Shown here piece after piece: positions 16,797 through 25,598 of a stretch of 64,000 bases of DNA. Position numbers and translations under genes: made by a program. Each line of letters begins with the position of its first letter. Within the stretch, counting starts at the first letter, position 1. The notes under the pieces were generated by a model. That model made no database searches. It was not told where the DNA came from and saw only the letters and a list, made by a program, of their open reading frames with translations. The stretch comes from JBDIAG01 sp963835085 (lineage in GTDB: Bacteria; Actinomycetota; Actinomycetes; Actinomycetales; CAWJMD01), in assembly GCA_963835085.1 (NCBI GenBank), contig CAWIED010000001.1, forward strand, positions 682,001 to 746,000, written 5' to 3'.

Positions 16797-18281
16797 ATGA
16801 CTGATGCCGCAACCCGTTTCCGCCCTACCAGCCGCACGTTGAAGTCGTTGGCCGACGCGCTCGCCGACCGACTGATTCCCGACGGTGCCACGAGCGAGAC
16901 GCCATGGTCAGCGCGCGCCTACCTCTGGGCCTGGCGTGGGCTGCGGGCGCTCCCCGCGTCCCAGGCCTACCTGCTGGGCGGCGTGGCAGCGGACACGATC
17001 TACCGACGGCACGGCGTAGGTGTGCAACGTCTGGAGCTCAACCTCGGCGCGCTCGGCATCGCGGCCGCCGAGGTGCCTGCGGTGACGCGGGCCGGCGTGC
17101 GCAGTTACGTCCGGTACTGGTTGGAGATGTTCCGGCTGCCCTCGTGGAGCGAGGAGCAGATCCTCGCCAGCGTGCGTGCGGTGGGCGACGAACCGGTGCG
17201 GGCCGAGCTCGCCAGCGGGCGCGGCGTTGTGATGGCGCTTGCGCACCAGGGCAACTGGGACGTTGCGGGAGCCTGGTCGAGCATCGCGCTGGCGCCGGTG
17301 ACCACGGTGGCCGAGAAGTTGGAACCGCCGGAGGTGTACGAGGCGTTCCTGGCGTTCCGCCGCAGTCTCGGCATGACCATCGTGGGTCTGGGGGAGCCGT
17401 CGACCATGCGGACCCTGACGGAGGCGCTGAAGCAGGGGCACATCGTGCCGTTGCTCGCCGACCGTGACCTGACCGGGTCGGGCCTGCCTGTGACGTTCGG
17501 CAGTGGTCTGGCCAGGATGGCCTCGGGACCGGCTGCTCTGGCCGACCTCACCGGTGCTGCGCTCGTGCCCGTGAGCATCACCTATGAGCAGGTGCGCGTC
17601 GATGGCGCCGGCTGGCCCGAGTCGGGCTGGCAGACGGTGATCACCTTCCATCCTGAAGTGAAGGTGGCCGCCGGCGGCACTCGTCAGGAGCGGGTCTTGG
17701 CCGCGACTCAGGCCTGCGCCGATGCGCTCGCGGCGGGCGTCAGGCGCCACCCGGCAGACTGGCACGTGCTTCAGCCGGTGTTCACCGACGTCGACTACCC
17801 GGCCGATCCGGTTCAGCCTCCGAGTCAGCCGGCCGAGGGTGAGCACCCTGCTGACAAGCAGGCTGATGACCATCGGCCGGAGGGCAAGCAGCCGGAGGGC
17901 AAGCAGGCCCGCGGCGGGCGCTTGCGGCGTCGTGCGGCCAAAGTCAAGGCCGAGGCCGACGAGAGCGCGGCAACGGCCGTCGACATCCTGCCGGATCGCG
18001 GCAGGCCGCTACGTCCCCAACATGCTCGCGGAGGCGCGCCCAAGCATTCCCCGGCGCGATCGAGTTCGCCCAAGAGCTCCAGAGCGTTCAGGGGATCGAA
18101 CGCGCCTAAGGCAGAGCAGCGCATCATCAGCATTCCGGAACCGATGACCGCTGCGGGGGAGAGCGCGGTGGAACGAAACGGTTCAGGGGAGCGAGACGGT
18201 TCAGCAGGGCCGAACGACGCCGCGCAGCGCACCGGCCGGGGGCGTGGGAGCGAGCCCGGCTCCTCGCAACCTTCGGTGTGA
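16797..18281 (+). CDS. patA: Phosphatidylinositol mannoside acyltransferase
   Basis: 494 residues. Residues 1-330 are a lysophospholipid-acyltransferase fold of the LpxL/PatA type: the catalytic HX4D is H150-D155 in ALAHQGNWD, and ADRDLTGSGLPVTFGSG contains the second conserved block. It would add an acyl chain to the mannose of PIM1/PIM2 on the inner membrane face. Context (pgsA before, pimA after) matches Rv2611c. Residues about 345-494 form a long extra tail rich in Lys, Arg, Pro, Gln and Ser (EGKQPEGKQ etc.), absent from the mycobacterial enzyme and probably disordered. Its TGA overlaps the pimA GTG. Confidence 0.88.
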   Translation: MTDAATRFRPTSRTLKSLADALADRLIPDGATSETPWSARAYLWAWRGLRALPASQAYLLGGVAADTIYRRHGVGVQRLELNLGALGIAAAEVPAVTRAGVRSYVRYWLEMFRLPSWSEEQILASVRAVGDEPVRAELASGRGVVMALAHQGNWDVAGAWSSIALAPVTTVAEKLEPPEVYEAFLAFRRSLGMTIVGLGEPSTMRTLTEALKQGHIVPLLADRDLTGSGLPVTFGSGLARMASGPAALADLTGAALVPVSITYEQVRVDGAGWPESGWQTVITFHPEVKVAAGGTRQERVLAATQACADALAAGVRRHPADWHVLQPVFTDVDYPADPVQPPSQPAEGEHPADKQADDHRPEGKQPEGKQARGGRLRRRAAKVKAEADESAATAVDILPDRGRPLRPQHARGGAPKHSPARSSSPKSSRAFRGSNAPKAEQRIISIPEPMTAAGESAVERNGSGERDGSAGPNDAAQRTGRGRGSEPGSSQPSV

Positions 18282-19621
18282 GAATCGGACTCGTCTGTCC
18301 GTACAGCTTCGATGTGCCCGGTGGGGTGCAACTCCATGTGCGTGATCTGGCGAGCTACCTGTTGCGGCAGGGCCATCACGTCAGCGTGCTCGCGCCGGCG
18401 GACGAGCAGACCCCGCTGCCCGCATATGTGCACTCAGCCGGCCGGGCGATCGCCGTGCCGTACAACGGGTCGGTGGCCAGGCTGGCCTTCGGGCCGCTGA
18501 CGTCGGCCCGGGTTCGGCGCTGGCTGGCCGAGGGGGAGTTCGATCTCGTGCATTTGCACGAGCCGCTGGTGCCGAGCCTGTCGCTGTTGGCGCTGCTGGC
18601 CGCAACCGAGCCCCTCGTGGCGACCTTTCACACCTCGATCAGCAGATCGCGTGCGATGCAGGTGGTTTCGCCATTGATGCGGCCGGCGATGGAAAAGCTG
18701 CTGGCCCGCATTGCCGTCAGTGAAGATGCTCGGCGCACCGTGGTCGATCACCTCGGCGGCGATGCCGTGGTGGTGCCGAACGGCGTGGACGTGGCCGCCT
18801 TCGCCGACGCCGTCCCCGATGCCCGCTGGGTGGGGCAGCCGGGCCGTCCGAGCGTGGTCTTTCTCGGGCGTCTCGACGAACCGCGCAAGGGCTTGAGCGT
18901 GCTGGCTGCTGCCTGGCCGGAGATCGTCCGGGAAGTGCCCGGGGCCCGGCTGCTGGTGGCCGGGGCCGGGGACGTCGCTGCCGCCCGGGAGCGGTTTGCC
19001 GGGTTGGCTCAGCTGGGGGTTCGGACGGAGTCGTGCGGCTCTCACGACGGGAAGGCAGGGGCTGCGGGGAGCACTGAGCCGGTGATTCGGTCGGAGTCGT
19101 GCATTGACGGCGGGGGTGCAGTGCCGGCAGAAGATGCCGCTGATTCCGATGCCGGCTGGGCGGAGATTCGAGCCACGGGCGGCGTGGAGGTGATCGGCCA
19201 GGTGTCGGAGGAGGAGAAGCGAGCCCTGCTCGCGTCGGCCGATGTGTTCTGCGCGCCACAGACGGGCGGCGAGAGCTTCGGGATCGTGCTGGTGGAGGCG
19301 ATGAGTTCCGGCGCGGCCGTGGTGGCCAGCGATCTTCCCGCCTTCGCGCGGGTGCTCGACGACGGAGCCGCGGGGCAATTGTTTCGTGCGGGTGAGCCCG
19401 ACGAGCTCGCGCGGGCTGTGCTGCGAGTGCTGGGCGACGACGAGTTGCGTGGCCGTCAGCTGGCAGCAGCGCGCGCAACGGTGGGTCGGTACGACTGGTC
19501 GCGCGTGGCGCAGCAGGTGGAGACGGTGTACTCGGTGGCGCTGGCGCAGGCCGGGTACTCGGTGGCGCCCAGGCCTGGTGCGTCGGCCGAGTGGGCCGTC
19601 GCGGACGACGACCCCCGATGA
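18278..19621 (+). CDS. pimA: Phosphatidylinositol mannosyltransferase
   Basis: 447 residues; a GT-B, GT4-family glycosyltransferase. Seen are MRIGLVCPYSFDVPGGVQ with the glycine loop, VVPNGVDVAAF, FLGRLDEPRKGL and the EX7E motif in GGESFGIVLVEAMSSG. PimA transfers the first mannose from GDP-mannose to phosphatidylinositol at the cytosolic membrane face. It is about 65 residues longer than mycobacterial PimA because of an insertion at about residues 248-305, between ERFAGLAQ and GGVEVIGQV, of low complexity (see findings). GTG start overlaps patA; its TGA overlaps the next ATG, so pgsA-patA-pimA and the following gene form one operon. Confidence 0.93.
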   Translation: MRIGLVCPYSFDVPGGVQLHVRDLASYLLRQGHHVSVLAPADEQTPLPAYVHSAGRAIAVPYNGSVARLAFGPLTSARVRRWLAEGEFDLVHLHEPLVPSLSLLALLAATEPLVATFHTSISRSRAMQVVSPLMRPAMEKLLARIAVSEDARRTVVDHLGGDAVVVPNGVDVAAFADAVPDARWVGQPGRPSVVFLGRLDEPRKGLSVLAAAWPEIVREVPGARLLVAGAGDVAAARERFAGLAQLGVRTESCGSHDGKAGAAGSTEPVIRSESCIDGGGAVPAEDAADSDAGWAEIRATGGVEVIGQVSEEEKRALLASADVFCAPQTGGESFGIVLVEAMSSGAAVVASDLPAFARVLDDGAAGQLFRAGEPDELARAVLRVLGDDELRGRQLAAARATVGRYDWSRVAQQVETVYSVALAQAGYSVAPRPGASAEWAVADDDPR

Positions 19622-20265
19622 ACCTCTGGTGGGTCGTCGCCGGGGTGCTGGTGGTGTTGGCGGCGCTGGGGTGGTACCTGAGTTTCGTGGCGCGTCGGCT
19701 CGACCGGCTGCATCGTCGCGTCGAGGGGGCGTGCTCGGCGTTGGATGCGCAACTCGTCCGCCGCGCGCAGGCCGCCACAGAAGTGGCTCTGGACGGGTTG
19801 CTCGACCCGGCATCGGCCGTCCTGCTGCATGCAGCCGCCACCGCCGCCGCGGCGAGCGCCCGAAGAGCTCCGATGCTGGGCCTGGCGAGCGACCCCGTGG
19901 CGATCGACACAGCGGGAGCGGCACTGAACCTGCGCGAGCGAGCGCACCTGGCCGACCTCGGCAGCGAGCGTGAGGCCGCGGAGTCGGACCTGTCCCGCAC
20001 CCTGCGGCTCACCCTCGATCTGCTGCCTGACGACCATCCCGTGCTCGCGACGGAAGAGATCGCCGCCTTGGCGGACGTCTGCCATCGCGGACGTCTGGCC
20101 CGCCGGTTCGTGAACGACGCCGTCACGGCGAGTCTGGCCGTGCGTCGTAAACGGGTGGTGCGGTGGTTCCGCCTGGCAGGCACGGCTCCGCCGCCACAGA
20201 CAGTGGAGATCGACGACGAGCCGTCGCGCGTGCTTCGGGCGGACGGGGTGCCCGGAGGCGGCTGA
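19618..20265 (+). CDS. Small membrane-anchored protein of the pimA operon
   Basis: 215 residues. One N-terminal membrane helix (about 3-24) is followed by a helical, Ala/Arg/Leu-rich body (SFVARRLDRLHRRVEGACSALD ... LRRAQAATEVALDGLL). The N-terminus resembles the start of LemA-like or of the NUDIX-containing membrane proteins found after pimA in other actinomycetes (Rv2609c position), but no NUDIX box is visible here. Coupled to pimA by an ATGA overlap. A role in PIM or envelope metabolism is suggested only by position. Confidence 0.8.
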   Translation: MNLWWVVAGVLVVLAALGWYLSFVARRLDRLHRRVEGACSALDAQLVRRAQAATEVALDGLLDPASAVLLHAAATAAAASARRAPMLGLASDPVAIDTAGAALNLRERAHLADLGSEREAAESDLSRTLRLTLDLLPDDHPVLATEEIAALADVCHRGRLARRFVNDAVTASLAVRRKRVVRWFRLAGTAPPPQTVEIDDEPSRVLRADGVPGGG

Positions 20266-20406
20266 GCCGTCCCGCTTCGCGGGCCTGGCCTTGTGGGTGT
20301 CCGGTTCCGCGCCCGACCTATGGGTGTCGGCGCTCCGCGCGCCCGGCCTCCGTGGGCTGGCGCGATTGTGTTCGTGCTGGGTGTTTCCTCGGCCGGCAAG
20401 CCGTCC

Positions 20407-20467
20407 AACTGTTGCGTTTGTCGGCGAGCGGTCACCATGGTGGTCACCGTTCGGCGCGCAACGTGAC
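20407..20467 (+). repeat. Dispersed 61-bp palindromic repeat, copy A
   Basis: Starts AACTGT and ends ACGTGAC, with a central GGTCACCA...TGGTCACC dyad. It lies between the pimA-operon membrane gene and the LysE-type gene, 67 bases before the latter. Other copies are at 22268, 25419 and 46776. Confidence 0.75.
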
Positions 20468-20534
20468 ACATCGGCGGCCGCGGCCCATCTGTGGGCCGCT
20501 GGCTGTTCGCGTCGGCGTCCGGGCGCAGGCCACA

Positions 20535-21182
20535 ATGTTGACCGTGGCGCATTACCTCTCGTTCCTGGCACTGGTGTCCCTGTTGGCTTTCGCCCCGGGG
20601 CCGGACACTCTCATCACCTTGCGCAACACCCTGATCGGTGGACGTGCGCAGGGTTTCTGGACGGCCGTGGGGGTCAGCACGGCGGGCACCATCCAGGGCG
20701 TGCTGGCTGCGGCCGGACTGGGTGCGGTGATTGTGCACGCGGAGCCGGTGTTCCAGGTGGTGCGCTGGGCTGGCGTGCTGTATCTCGGCTATCTGGGAAT
20801 CTCGGCGCTGCTGTCGGCCCGTCGGCTGCGCAGGCAGCTCGAGGCCGAGATGGACGCGGACGAGGGCCGTCATCTCAGCGGCCGGCCACGGCGGTTGTCG
20901 GCATGGCGGCAGGGGTTCCTCTCCAACGCGACGAATCCCAAGGTGCTGGTGTTCAACATCGCCGTGTTGCCCCAGTTCGTCGGCAGCGGAGGGGGTTTCG
21001 CGATGCTCATGCTCTACGCCCTGACGTTGGTGGTGGTCGGGGGCGTGGCGTTGGGACTCATCGTCGTCGCCGGCGCGCGGGCGTCCAGACTCCTCAAGCG
21101 GGCCCGCGTGCGCAGTGGTATCGAGGCCAGCACCGGTGTGGTGATGCTCGGGTTCGCCGGGGCACTGGCGCTCGAGGGCTGA
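20535..21182 (+). CDS. LysE/RhtB-family amino-acid or small-solute exporter
   Basis: 215 residues with about six membrane helices. The family signature is clear: LVSLLAFAPGPDTLITLRNTLIGGRAQGFWTAVGV near the N-terminus (PGP then the GxxxG region), then WAGVLYLGYLGISALL, and FLSNATNPKVLVFNIAVLPQFV. Such proteins export lysine, arginine, homoserine, threonine or metabolites. The ATG at 20535 gives the expected N-terminus; GTG 20544 is a close alternative. It is a single gene, not part of the conserved backbone, and repeat copy A lies in its promoter region. Confidence 0.9.
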   Translation: MLTVAHYLSFLALVSLLAFAPGPDTLITLRNTLIGGRAQGFWTAVGVSTAGTIQGVLAAAGLGAVIVHAEPVFQVVRWAGVLYLGYLGISALLSARRLRRQLEAEMDADEGRHLSGRPRRLSAWRQGFLSNATNPKVLVFNIAVLPQFVGSGGGFAMLMLYALTLVVVGGVALGLIVVAGARASRLLKRARVRSGIEASTGVVMLGFAGALALEG

Positions 21183-21504
21183 GGTCGCGTTCGTTCTTGT
21201 TCTTGCGGAAGTTGCGGCTCGATCGAGATGGGTGCGCGCTGCCGAGGCGATGGGTACCGGCGGTCGGAGTGCTCGGCGGGTTGTTGCCTGAGGCGCTGCC
21301 GGGGAGGCCATCGGTGGTCGCGGAGCTGAGTGGGTCCGGCCCGAGGCGCGCTGCCGAGGCGGCGAGGGGTGTGAGCAGGGGCATTAGGATGGTTTCTCAG
21401 GCCTCGCCGGCTGTGCGGGCCCTGCGGCTATGGGCGACGACGTCTCGCTGCCGCGGGCCGCGCCGGAGCGTGGCCGACCTGCCAGGCACGAGGAAGAGAG
21501 ACTC
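21183..21504. other. Gap between LysE gene and yebC: nothing firm
   Basis: 322 bases. No gene with plausible coding pattern was found. A TAGGAT hexamer near 21385, about 115 bases before yebC, could be a -10 box. No hairpin or repeat stands out. Confidence 0.4.
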
Positions 21505-22254
21505 ATGAGCGGCCACTCCAAGTGGGCGACGACCAAGCACAAGAAGGCCGTCGTCGACGCCAGGCGCGGAAAGATGTTCGCCAAGCTCATCAAGAACATC
21601 GAGGTCGCGGCCCGCACGGGCGGCGGCGACCCGGCGGGCAACCCCACGCTGTATGACGCCATCCAGAAGGCCAAGAAGTCGTCGGTGCCGAACGACAACA
21701 TCGATCGCGCCGTCAAGCGCGGGTCAGGTGCCGAGACGGGCGGGGCCGAGTACCAGACCATCATGTACGAGGGCTACGCGCCGGGCGGCGTGGCGATGCT
21801 GGTGGAGTGCCTCACCGACAACCGCAACCGAGCAGCCTCCGACGTGCGAGTCGCCTTCACCCGCAACGGCGGTTCGCTGGCCGACCCGGGATCGGTGTCG
21901 TACCTCTTCTCCCGCAAGGGCGTCGTAGTGGTGCCCAAGGAAGGCCTGACTGAAGACGACGTGCTGGTCGCCGTGCTCGATGCCGGCGCCGAAGAGGTCA
22001 ACGACCTGGGCGAGTCGTTCGAGGTGGTCAGCGAGCCGACCGACCTCGTTGCCGTGCGTTCGGCGTTGCAGGAGGCGGGCATTGACTATGACTCTGCCGA
22101 GGCACAGTTCGTCCCCTCGGCACAGATCGAGGTCGACGCCGAGAAGGCCACCAAGCTGTTCAAGCTCATCGACGCCCTCGAAGACAGCGACGACGTGCAG
22201 AACGTCTATGCCAATTTCGACGTGCCCGACGACGTGATGGCCACGCTCGACTAG
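21505..22254 (+). CDS. yebC: YebC/PmpR-family protein
   Basis: 249 residues, the family size. It begins MSGHSKWATTKHKKAVVDARRGKMFAKL, the diagnostic N-terminus, and contains YEGYAPGGVAMLVECLTDN and PTDLVAVRSALQEAG. Proteins of this family bind DNA or act on translating ribosomes (relief of stalling at proline runs has been shown for some). In actinomycetes yebC usually stands directly before ruvC-ruvA-ruvB; here 3.3 kb (recQ and a START-like gene) separate them. The ATG at 21505 follows GAGGAAGAGAG; the frame is open upstream but has no other good start. Confidence 0.95.
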   Translation: MSGHSKWATTKHKKAVVDARRGKMFAKLIKNIEVAARTGGGDPAGNPTLYDAIQKAKKSSVPNDNIDRAVKRGSGAETGGAEYQTIMYEGYAPGGVAMLVECLTDNRNRAASDVRVAFTRNGGSLADPGSVSYLFSRKGVVVVPKEGLTEDDVLVAVLDAGAEEVNDLGESFEVVSEPTDLVAVRSALQEAGIDYDSAEAQFVPSAQIEVDAEKATKLFKLIDALEDSDDVQNVYANFDVPDDVMATLD

Positions 22255-22267
22255 TACGAGGTCGTCG

Positions 22268-22327
22268 AACTGTGACGTTGTTCGCTGGGGTGTCACCAAG
22301 TTGGTGACGGATGGGCGAATACGTGAC
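22268..22327 (+). repeat. Dispersed 61-bp palindromic repeat, copy B (60 bp)
   Basis: AACTGT to ACGTGAC with centre TGTCACCA...TTGGTGAC and inner arms TTCGC...GCGAA. It begins 13 bases behind the yebC stop codon, where it could also act as a transcription terminator. Confidence 0.75.
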
Positions 22328-22386
22328 AGGTGACCGCGCGATCGTGCCTTGGTGGCGATGGCCGGGCGCCGCTCCCCGGCCGCTGG

Positions 22387-22481
22387 GATGTCCGGAATCC
22401 GGCTCGCTTTGGTGCGGCGGGCTGGGGTTTTGTGCTCAGCCGAGTTCCATTTGCTGGCACTAGCGCCGGATTCCGGACATC
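22387..22481. repeat. 95-bp element with 17-bp perfect terminal inverted repeats
   Basis: Arms 22387-22403 and 22465-22481 are exact reverse complements (GATGTCCGGAATCCGGC). The 61 bases between contain no gene. It lies between the convergent yebC and recQ genes, so it may be a two-way terminator or a small non-autonomous mobile element (MITE). No clear target-site duplication was seen. A 13-bp direct repeat, CTAGATGAGTCGT, follows at 22569 and 22587. Confidence 0.6.
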
Positions 22482-22605
22482 GACCGGCCCGACCGGGGCT
22501 GACCCGAACAGGTCGTCACGTTCACCGCGGTCATCTAGTACAACGACCGTTGACCTTCGAATGGGCATCTAGATGAGTCGTCTCGACTAGATGAGTCGTT
22601 AGGAG

Positions 22606-24789
22606 TCAGCGAACGAACTCAGCCGGGCCGAAAGGATCCCTCGGGTCGGCGTCGATATCAGCAGGTGGATCGAACGGCCTGGAACCGGACGGCTCGGAAT
22701 CAGACGGCCCGGAATCTGACGGCCCGGAATCTGACGGCCCGGAATCCGACGGCCCGGAATCCGACGGCCCGGCAGAATCGGTGTCGTCAACGGAGTCGGC
22801 CGTGCCGGTGGGCTCGCCCGCCAGCGCCGCCAGCACCCCTGGGCCGTAGCGTTCGAGCTTGGCGGCGCCCACTCCGCTGATCGCGCTGAGCTCGGCCAAG
22901 GTGGCCGGTGTTGCAGTGGCGATAGCGCGCAGTGTGGAATCGTGGAACACGACGTAGGCCGGCACACCTTGTTCCTTGGCCGTGGCGGCGCGCCAGCTGC
23001 GCAATTCCTCGAACCGTTGCGAACCTGCGGCATCCAGGTCCGGCTGCGCACCACCTGTCTGAGTTCCCGCAGCCCGTCTCGGAGACCTTGCCTGGCGAAC
23101 CGGACGCGTCTCCTGCCGGAACAACACCTCGCGGTGACCGCGCAACACGTCCGCGCTCGAGGGGGTCAGGCGCAGGGTGCTGTAGCCGTCCGCGTCTACC
23201 GCCAGCAGTTGCGCGGCCAGCAGTTGGCGCACGATGGCGCGCCACTCGGTCTCGGAGAGATCTTCGCCCAGGCCGAAGGTTGTCAGGCTCTCGTGCCCGT
23301 TCTGCGACACCCGATCGGTGCGCTTGCCCCGAAGCACGTCCACAAGATGCCCGGCGCCGTAGTGCTGGCCCATCCGCTCGAGTCGCACGATGGTCGAGAG
23401 CAGCTTTTGGGCGGGGACGGTGCCATCCCAGGTCTGTGCAGGGGCAAGGCAGGTGTCGCAGGTGTCGCAGGGCCCATCGATGTGCTGTCCGAAGTAGGCC
23501 AACAACTGCACCCGTCGGCACGAGACCGTCTCGCACAGAGCGAGCATCGCGTCGAGGTGCACGGTCAATTGCCGGCGATGGGCTGCATCGCCGTCGGAGG
23601 TGTCGATCATCCGCCGTTGCTGCACCACGTCGGCCAGCCCGTAGGCGAGCCAGGCAGTGGCGGGCAGGCCGTCGCGCCCGGCTCGTCCGGTCTCTTGGTA
23701 GTAACCCTCTACCGATTTCGGGAGGTCGAGGTGCGCCACGAATCTGACGTCTGGTTTGTCGATGCCCATCCCGAAGGCGATGGTGGCCACCATCACCAGC
23801 CCGTCTTCGCGCAGGAACCGCGCCTGATTGCGCGCCCGCACCTGCCGATCCAGGCCTGCGTGATAGGGGAGCGCCTCAATTCCGTTCTGTACCAAGAAGG
23901 CTGCGGTCTGCTCTACCGAAGCTCGGGACAGGCAGTAGACGATGCCCGAGTCACCAGAGGGCTCCGAGTTTCCAGGAGACGCCGAGTTGCCGGAGTGCTC
24001 TGTGCGTAGAAACTCCAGCAGTTGCGCGCGCGGATTGGCCTTGCCGACGATGCGGTACTGGATGTTGGGCCGGTCGAAGTCTGCGACGAACTGCCGGGCA
24101 TCGCTCAACCCGAGCCGGGTGACGATCTCGGCGCGAGTTGCCGACGTGGCGGTGGCCGTCAGCGCGATCCGTGGAACCTGCGGCCAGCGCTCGTGCAGCA
24201 TCGAGAGCTGGAGGTAGTCGGGCCGGAAGTCGTGTCCCCATTGCGACACGCAGTGCGCCTCGTCGATGGCGAAGAGGGCGATCCGTCCGCGGTCGAGCAA
24301 CTGGGCTGTCTCGGGAGCCCGCAGGCGCTCGGGTGCGAGATAGAGCAGGTCGAGCTCACCATTCAGATAGGCAAGTTCCACTTGCTGGCGCTGTTGCGGC
24401 TGTTGCGTGGAATTGAGAAATCCGGCGCGGACTCCCACCGCGGACAACGCGTCCACCTGGTCTTGCATGAGGGCGATGAGGGGCGAGATGACCACCCCCG
24501 TGCCCGCGCGCACCAGTGCGGGCACCTGGTAGCACAGCGACTTGCCGCCCCCGGTCGGCATGAGTACCAGTGCATCGCCGCCGGCCACCAAGGTGTCGAT
24601 GATGGCTGCTTGGTCGCCCCGGAAGGAGTCGTAACCCCAGACCCGACGCAGAGTCTCGAGTGCGAGGGATGGCTCGCGCGCACTGTCGCGTGACGTGCTG
24701 GTGGCTGTGGGGCCGGTGTTGGCGATGGCGGTGTTCGCCACCGCTATGGAGCTGGTGGCAGTGACGCCGGTGGGGGACGAGCTGCTCAT
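22606..24789 (-). CDS. recQ: ATP-dependent DNA helicase RecQ
   Basis: 727 residues. Order: helicase core with LMPTGGGKSLCYQ (Walker A), IDEAHCVSQWGHDFRPDY (DEAH box with the RecQ aromatic loop) and YQETGRAGRDG (motif VI); a zinc-binding RQC part with CDTCDTC; a HRDC domain (FEELRSWRAATAKEQGVPAYVVFHDSTL...). It unwinds branched DNA in recombination repair. The N-terminal 38 residues are Ser/Thr/Ala-rich. The C-terminal tail has six tandem five-residue units (SGPSD type) encoded by a 15-bp repeat at 22681-22770, then an acidic end. Its ATG overlaps the stop of the preceding START-like gene. It is an insertion relative to the usual yebC-ruvC order. Confidence 0.95.
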   Translation of the reverse strand: MSSSSPTGVTATSSIAVANTAIANTGPTATSTSRDSAREPSLALETLRRVWGYDSFRGDQAAIIDTLVAGGDALVLMPTGGGKSLCYQVPALVRAGTGVVISPLIALMQDQVDALSAVGVRAGFLNSTQQPQQRQQVELAYLNGELDLLYLAPERLRAPETAQLLDRGRIALFAIDEAHCVSQWGHDFRPDYLQLSMLHERWPQVPRIALTATATSATRAEIVTRLGLSDARQFVADFDRPNIQYRIVGKANPRAQLLEFLRTEHSGNSASPGNSEPSGDSGIVYCLSRASVEQTAAFLVQNGIEALPYHAGLDRQVRARNQARFLREDGLVMVATIAFGMGIDKPDVRFVAHLDLPKSVEGYYQETGRAGRDGLPATAWLAYGLADVVQQRRMIDTSDGDAAHRRQLTVHLDAMLALCETVSCRRVQLLAYFGQHIDGPCDTCDTCLAPAQTWDGTVPAQKLLSTIVRLERMGQHYGAGHLVDVLRGKRTDRVSQNGHESLTTFGLGEDLSETEWRAIVRQLLAAQLLAVDADGYSTLRLTPSSADVLRGHREVLFRQETRPVRQARSPRRAAGTQTGGAQPDLDAAGSQRFEELRSWRAATAKEQGVPAYVVFHDSTLRAIATATPATLAELSAISGVGAAKLERYGPGVLAALAGEPTGTADSVDDTDSAGPSDSGPSDSGPSDSGPSDSGPSDSEPSGSRPFDPPADIDADPRDPFGPAEFVR
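22681..22770. repeat. 15-bp tandem repeat inside recQ (six copies)
   Basis: Units of GGAATCyGACGGCCC begin at 22681, 22696, 22711, 22726, 22741 and 22756; the first is the most diverged. Being a multiple of three, copy changes keep the recQ frame and only lengthen or shorten the disordered tail. Confidence 0.9.
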
Positions 24790-25274
24790 CGAGGCGCGGC
24801 TCCGCCCCCGCGCGCGAGGTAATCCGAAAGCGCGGTGAGCCGGCGCGCGATCTCGAGCCTGAAGGTCTGCTCCGCAACCGGTTCGGTGGCGGTGGATAAG
24901 AGCAGCGGACGACAGGTGAACGTGAACGTGTAGGTGAGGCTCGACCGGCCTGGGGTGAGGTCTTCGTGGCGGATCGAGGCGGCCCAGGTGGCGAACACGG
25001 AGGCCGGCTTCACCAGCGTGACCGCCGCCAGGCCTGCCTGGCCGTCAACGGGTGGGCGGAACGTGACGTAGCGGGTACGAAAGGAGATGCCGCCCAGACT
25101 CCGGCGCGCCGTGCACACCGCCTCGACGCCCGTGGCGGGCGGTTCGTTGTCCACGGTGTAGGCCGCACTGAGCAGGGTGTCCCATTCCAGCCGTCGGGTG
25201 TAGTCGTGCAGCACCTCGAACACGACTGCCGAGGGTGCGGGCATCACGTGCTTGATCACGGCGTGTCCGGTCAC
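24786..25274 (-). CDS. START/SRPBCC-like (polyketide cyclase/dehydrase) protein
   Basis: 162 residues. The pattern fits the START/SRPBCC fold: an early helix KHVMPAPSAVVFEVLHDYTRRLEWDTLLSAAY, alternating strands (ISFRTRYVTFRPP, SSLTYTFTFTCRP) and a long final helix FRLEIARRLTALSDYLARG. Such proteins bind lipids or other hydrophobic ligands in a deep pocket; the ligand is unknown. The GTG at 25274 is chosen because AGGAGGT stands four bases before it; the frame is open further upstream but without a ribosome site. Overlaps recQ by four bases and is presumably co-transcribed. Confidence 0.8.
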   Translation of the reverse strand: MTGHAVIKHVMPAPSAVVFEVLHDYTRRLEWDTLLSAAYTVDNEPPATGVEAVCTARRSLGGISFRTRYVTFRPPVDGQAGLAAVTLVKPASVFATWAASIRHEDLTPGRSSLTYTFTFTCRPLLLSTATEPVAEQTFRLEIARRLTALSDYLARGGGAAPR

Positions 25275-25418
25275 TGCACCTCCTGAAGACTGCCGCCAAG
25301 GGTAGGTGTCTGCGCGTCGGAAGGCATCATCCGTGCCCAAAGCTGTGGATGGGCGTGAAATCCGTCCACTCGATGGCAGCCCTGTGCCAGCCGGGCGGTC
25401 AGGGAGCGAGCCGCGCCG

Positions 25419-25479
25419 AACTGTCGCATTGTTTGCCGAGTGGTCGCCAACGTGGTGACCGTTGGCCGACAAACGTGAC
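25419..25479 (+). repeat. Dispersed 61-bp palindromic repeat, copy C
   Basis: AACTGT to ACGTGAC; the arms are longest here (GTTTGCC...GGTCGCCA against TGGTGACC...GACAAAC). It lies in the divergent promoter region between the START-like gene and ruvC, 119 bases before the ruvC start. Confidence 0.75.
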
Positions 25480-25598
25480 GGTTCGACGATCGGCCTTCAG
25501 CCGGCGGCTGCCCGGCTCCCGAGTTGATCGGCCGGCGGCGAAACGCCGGAGGTGGACGGATCCCAGGCCTGCGGTGGCTCGAGCGGCACCCTGGTGGG

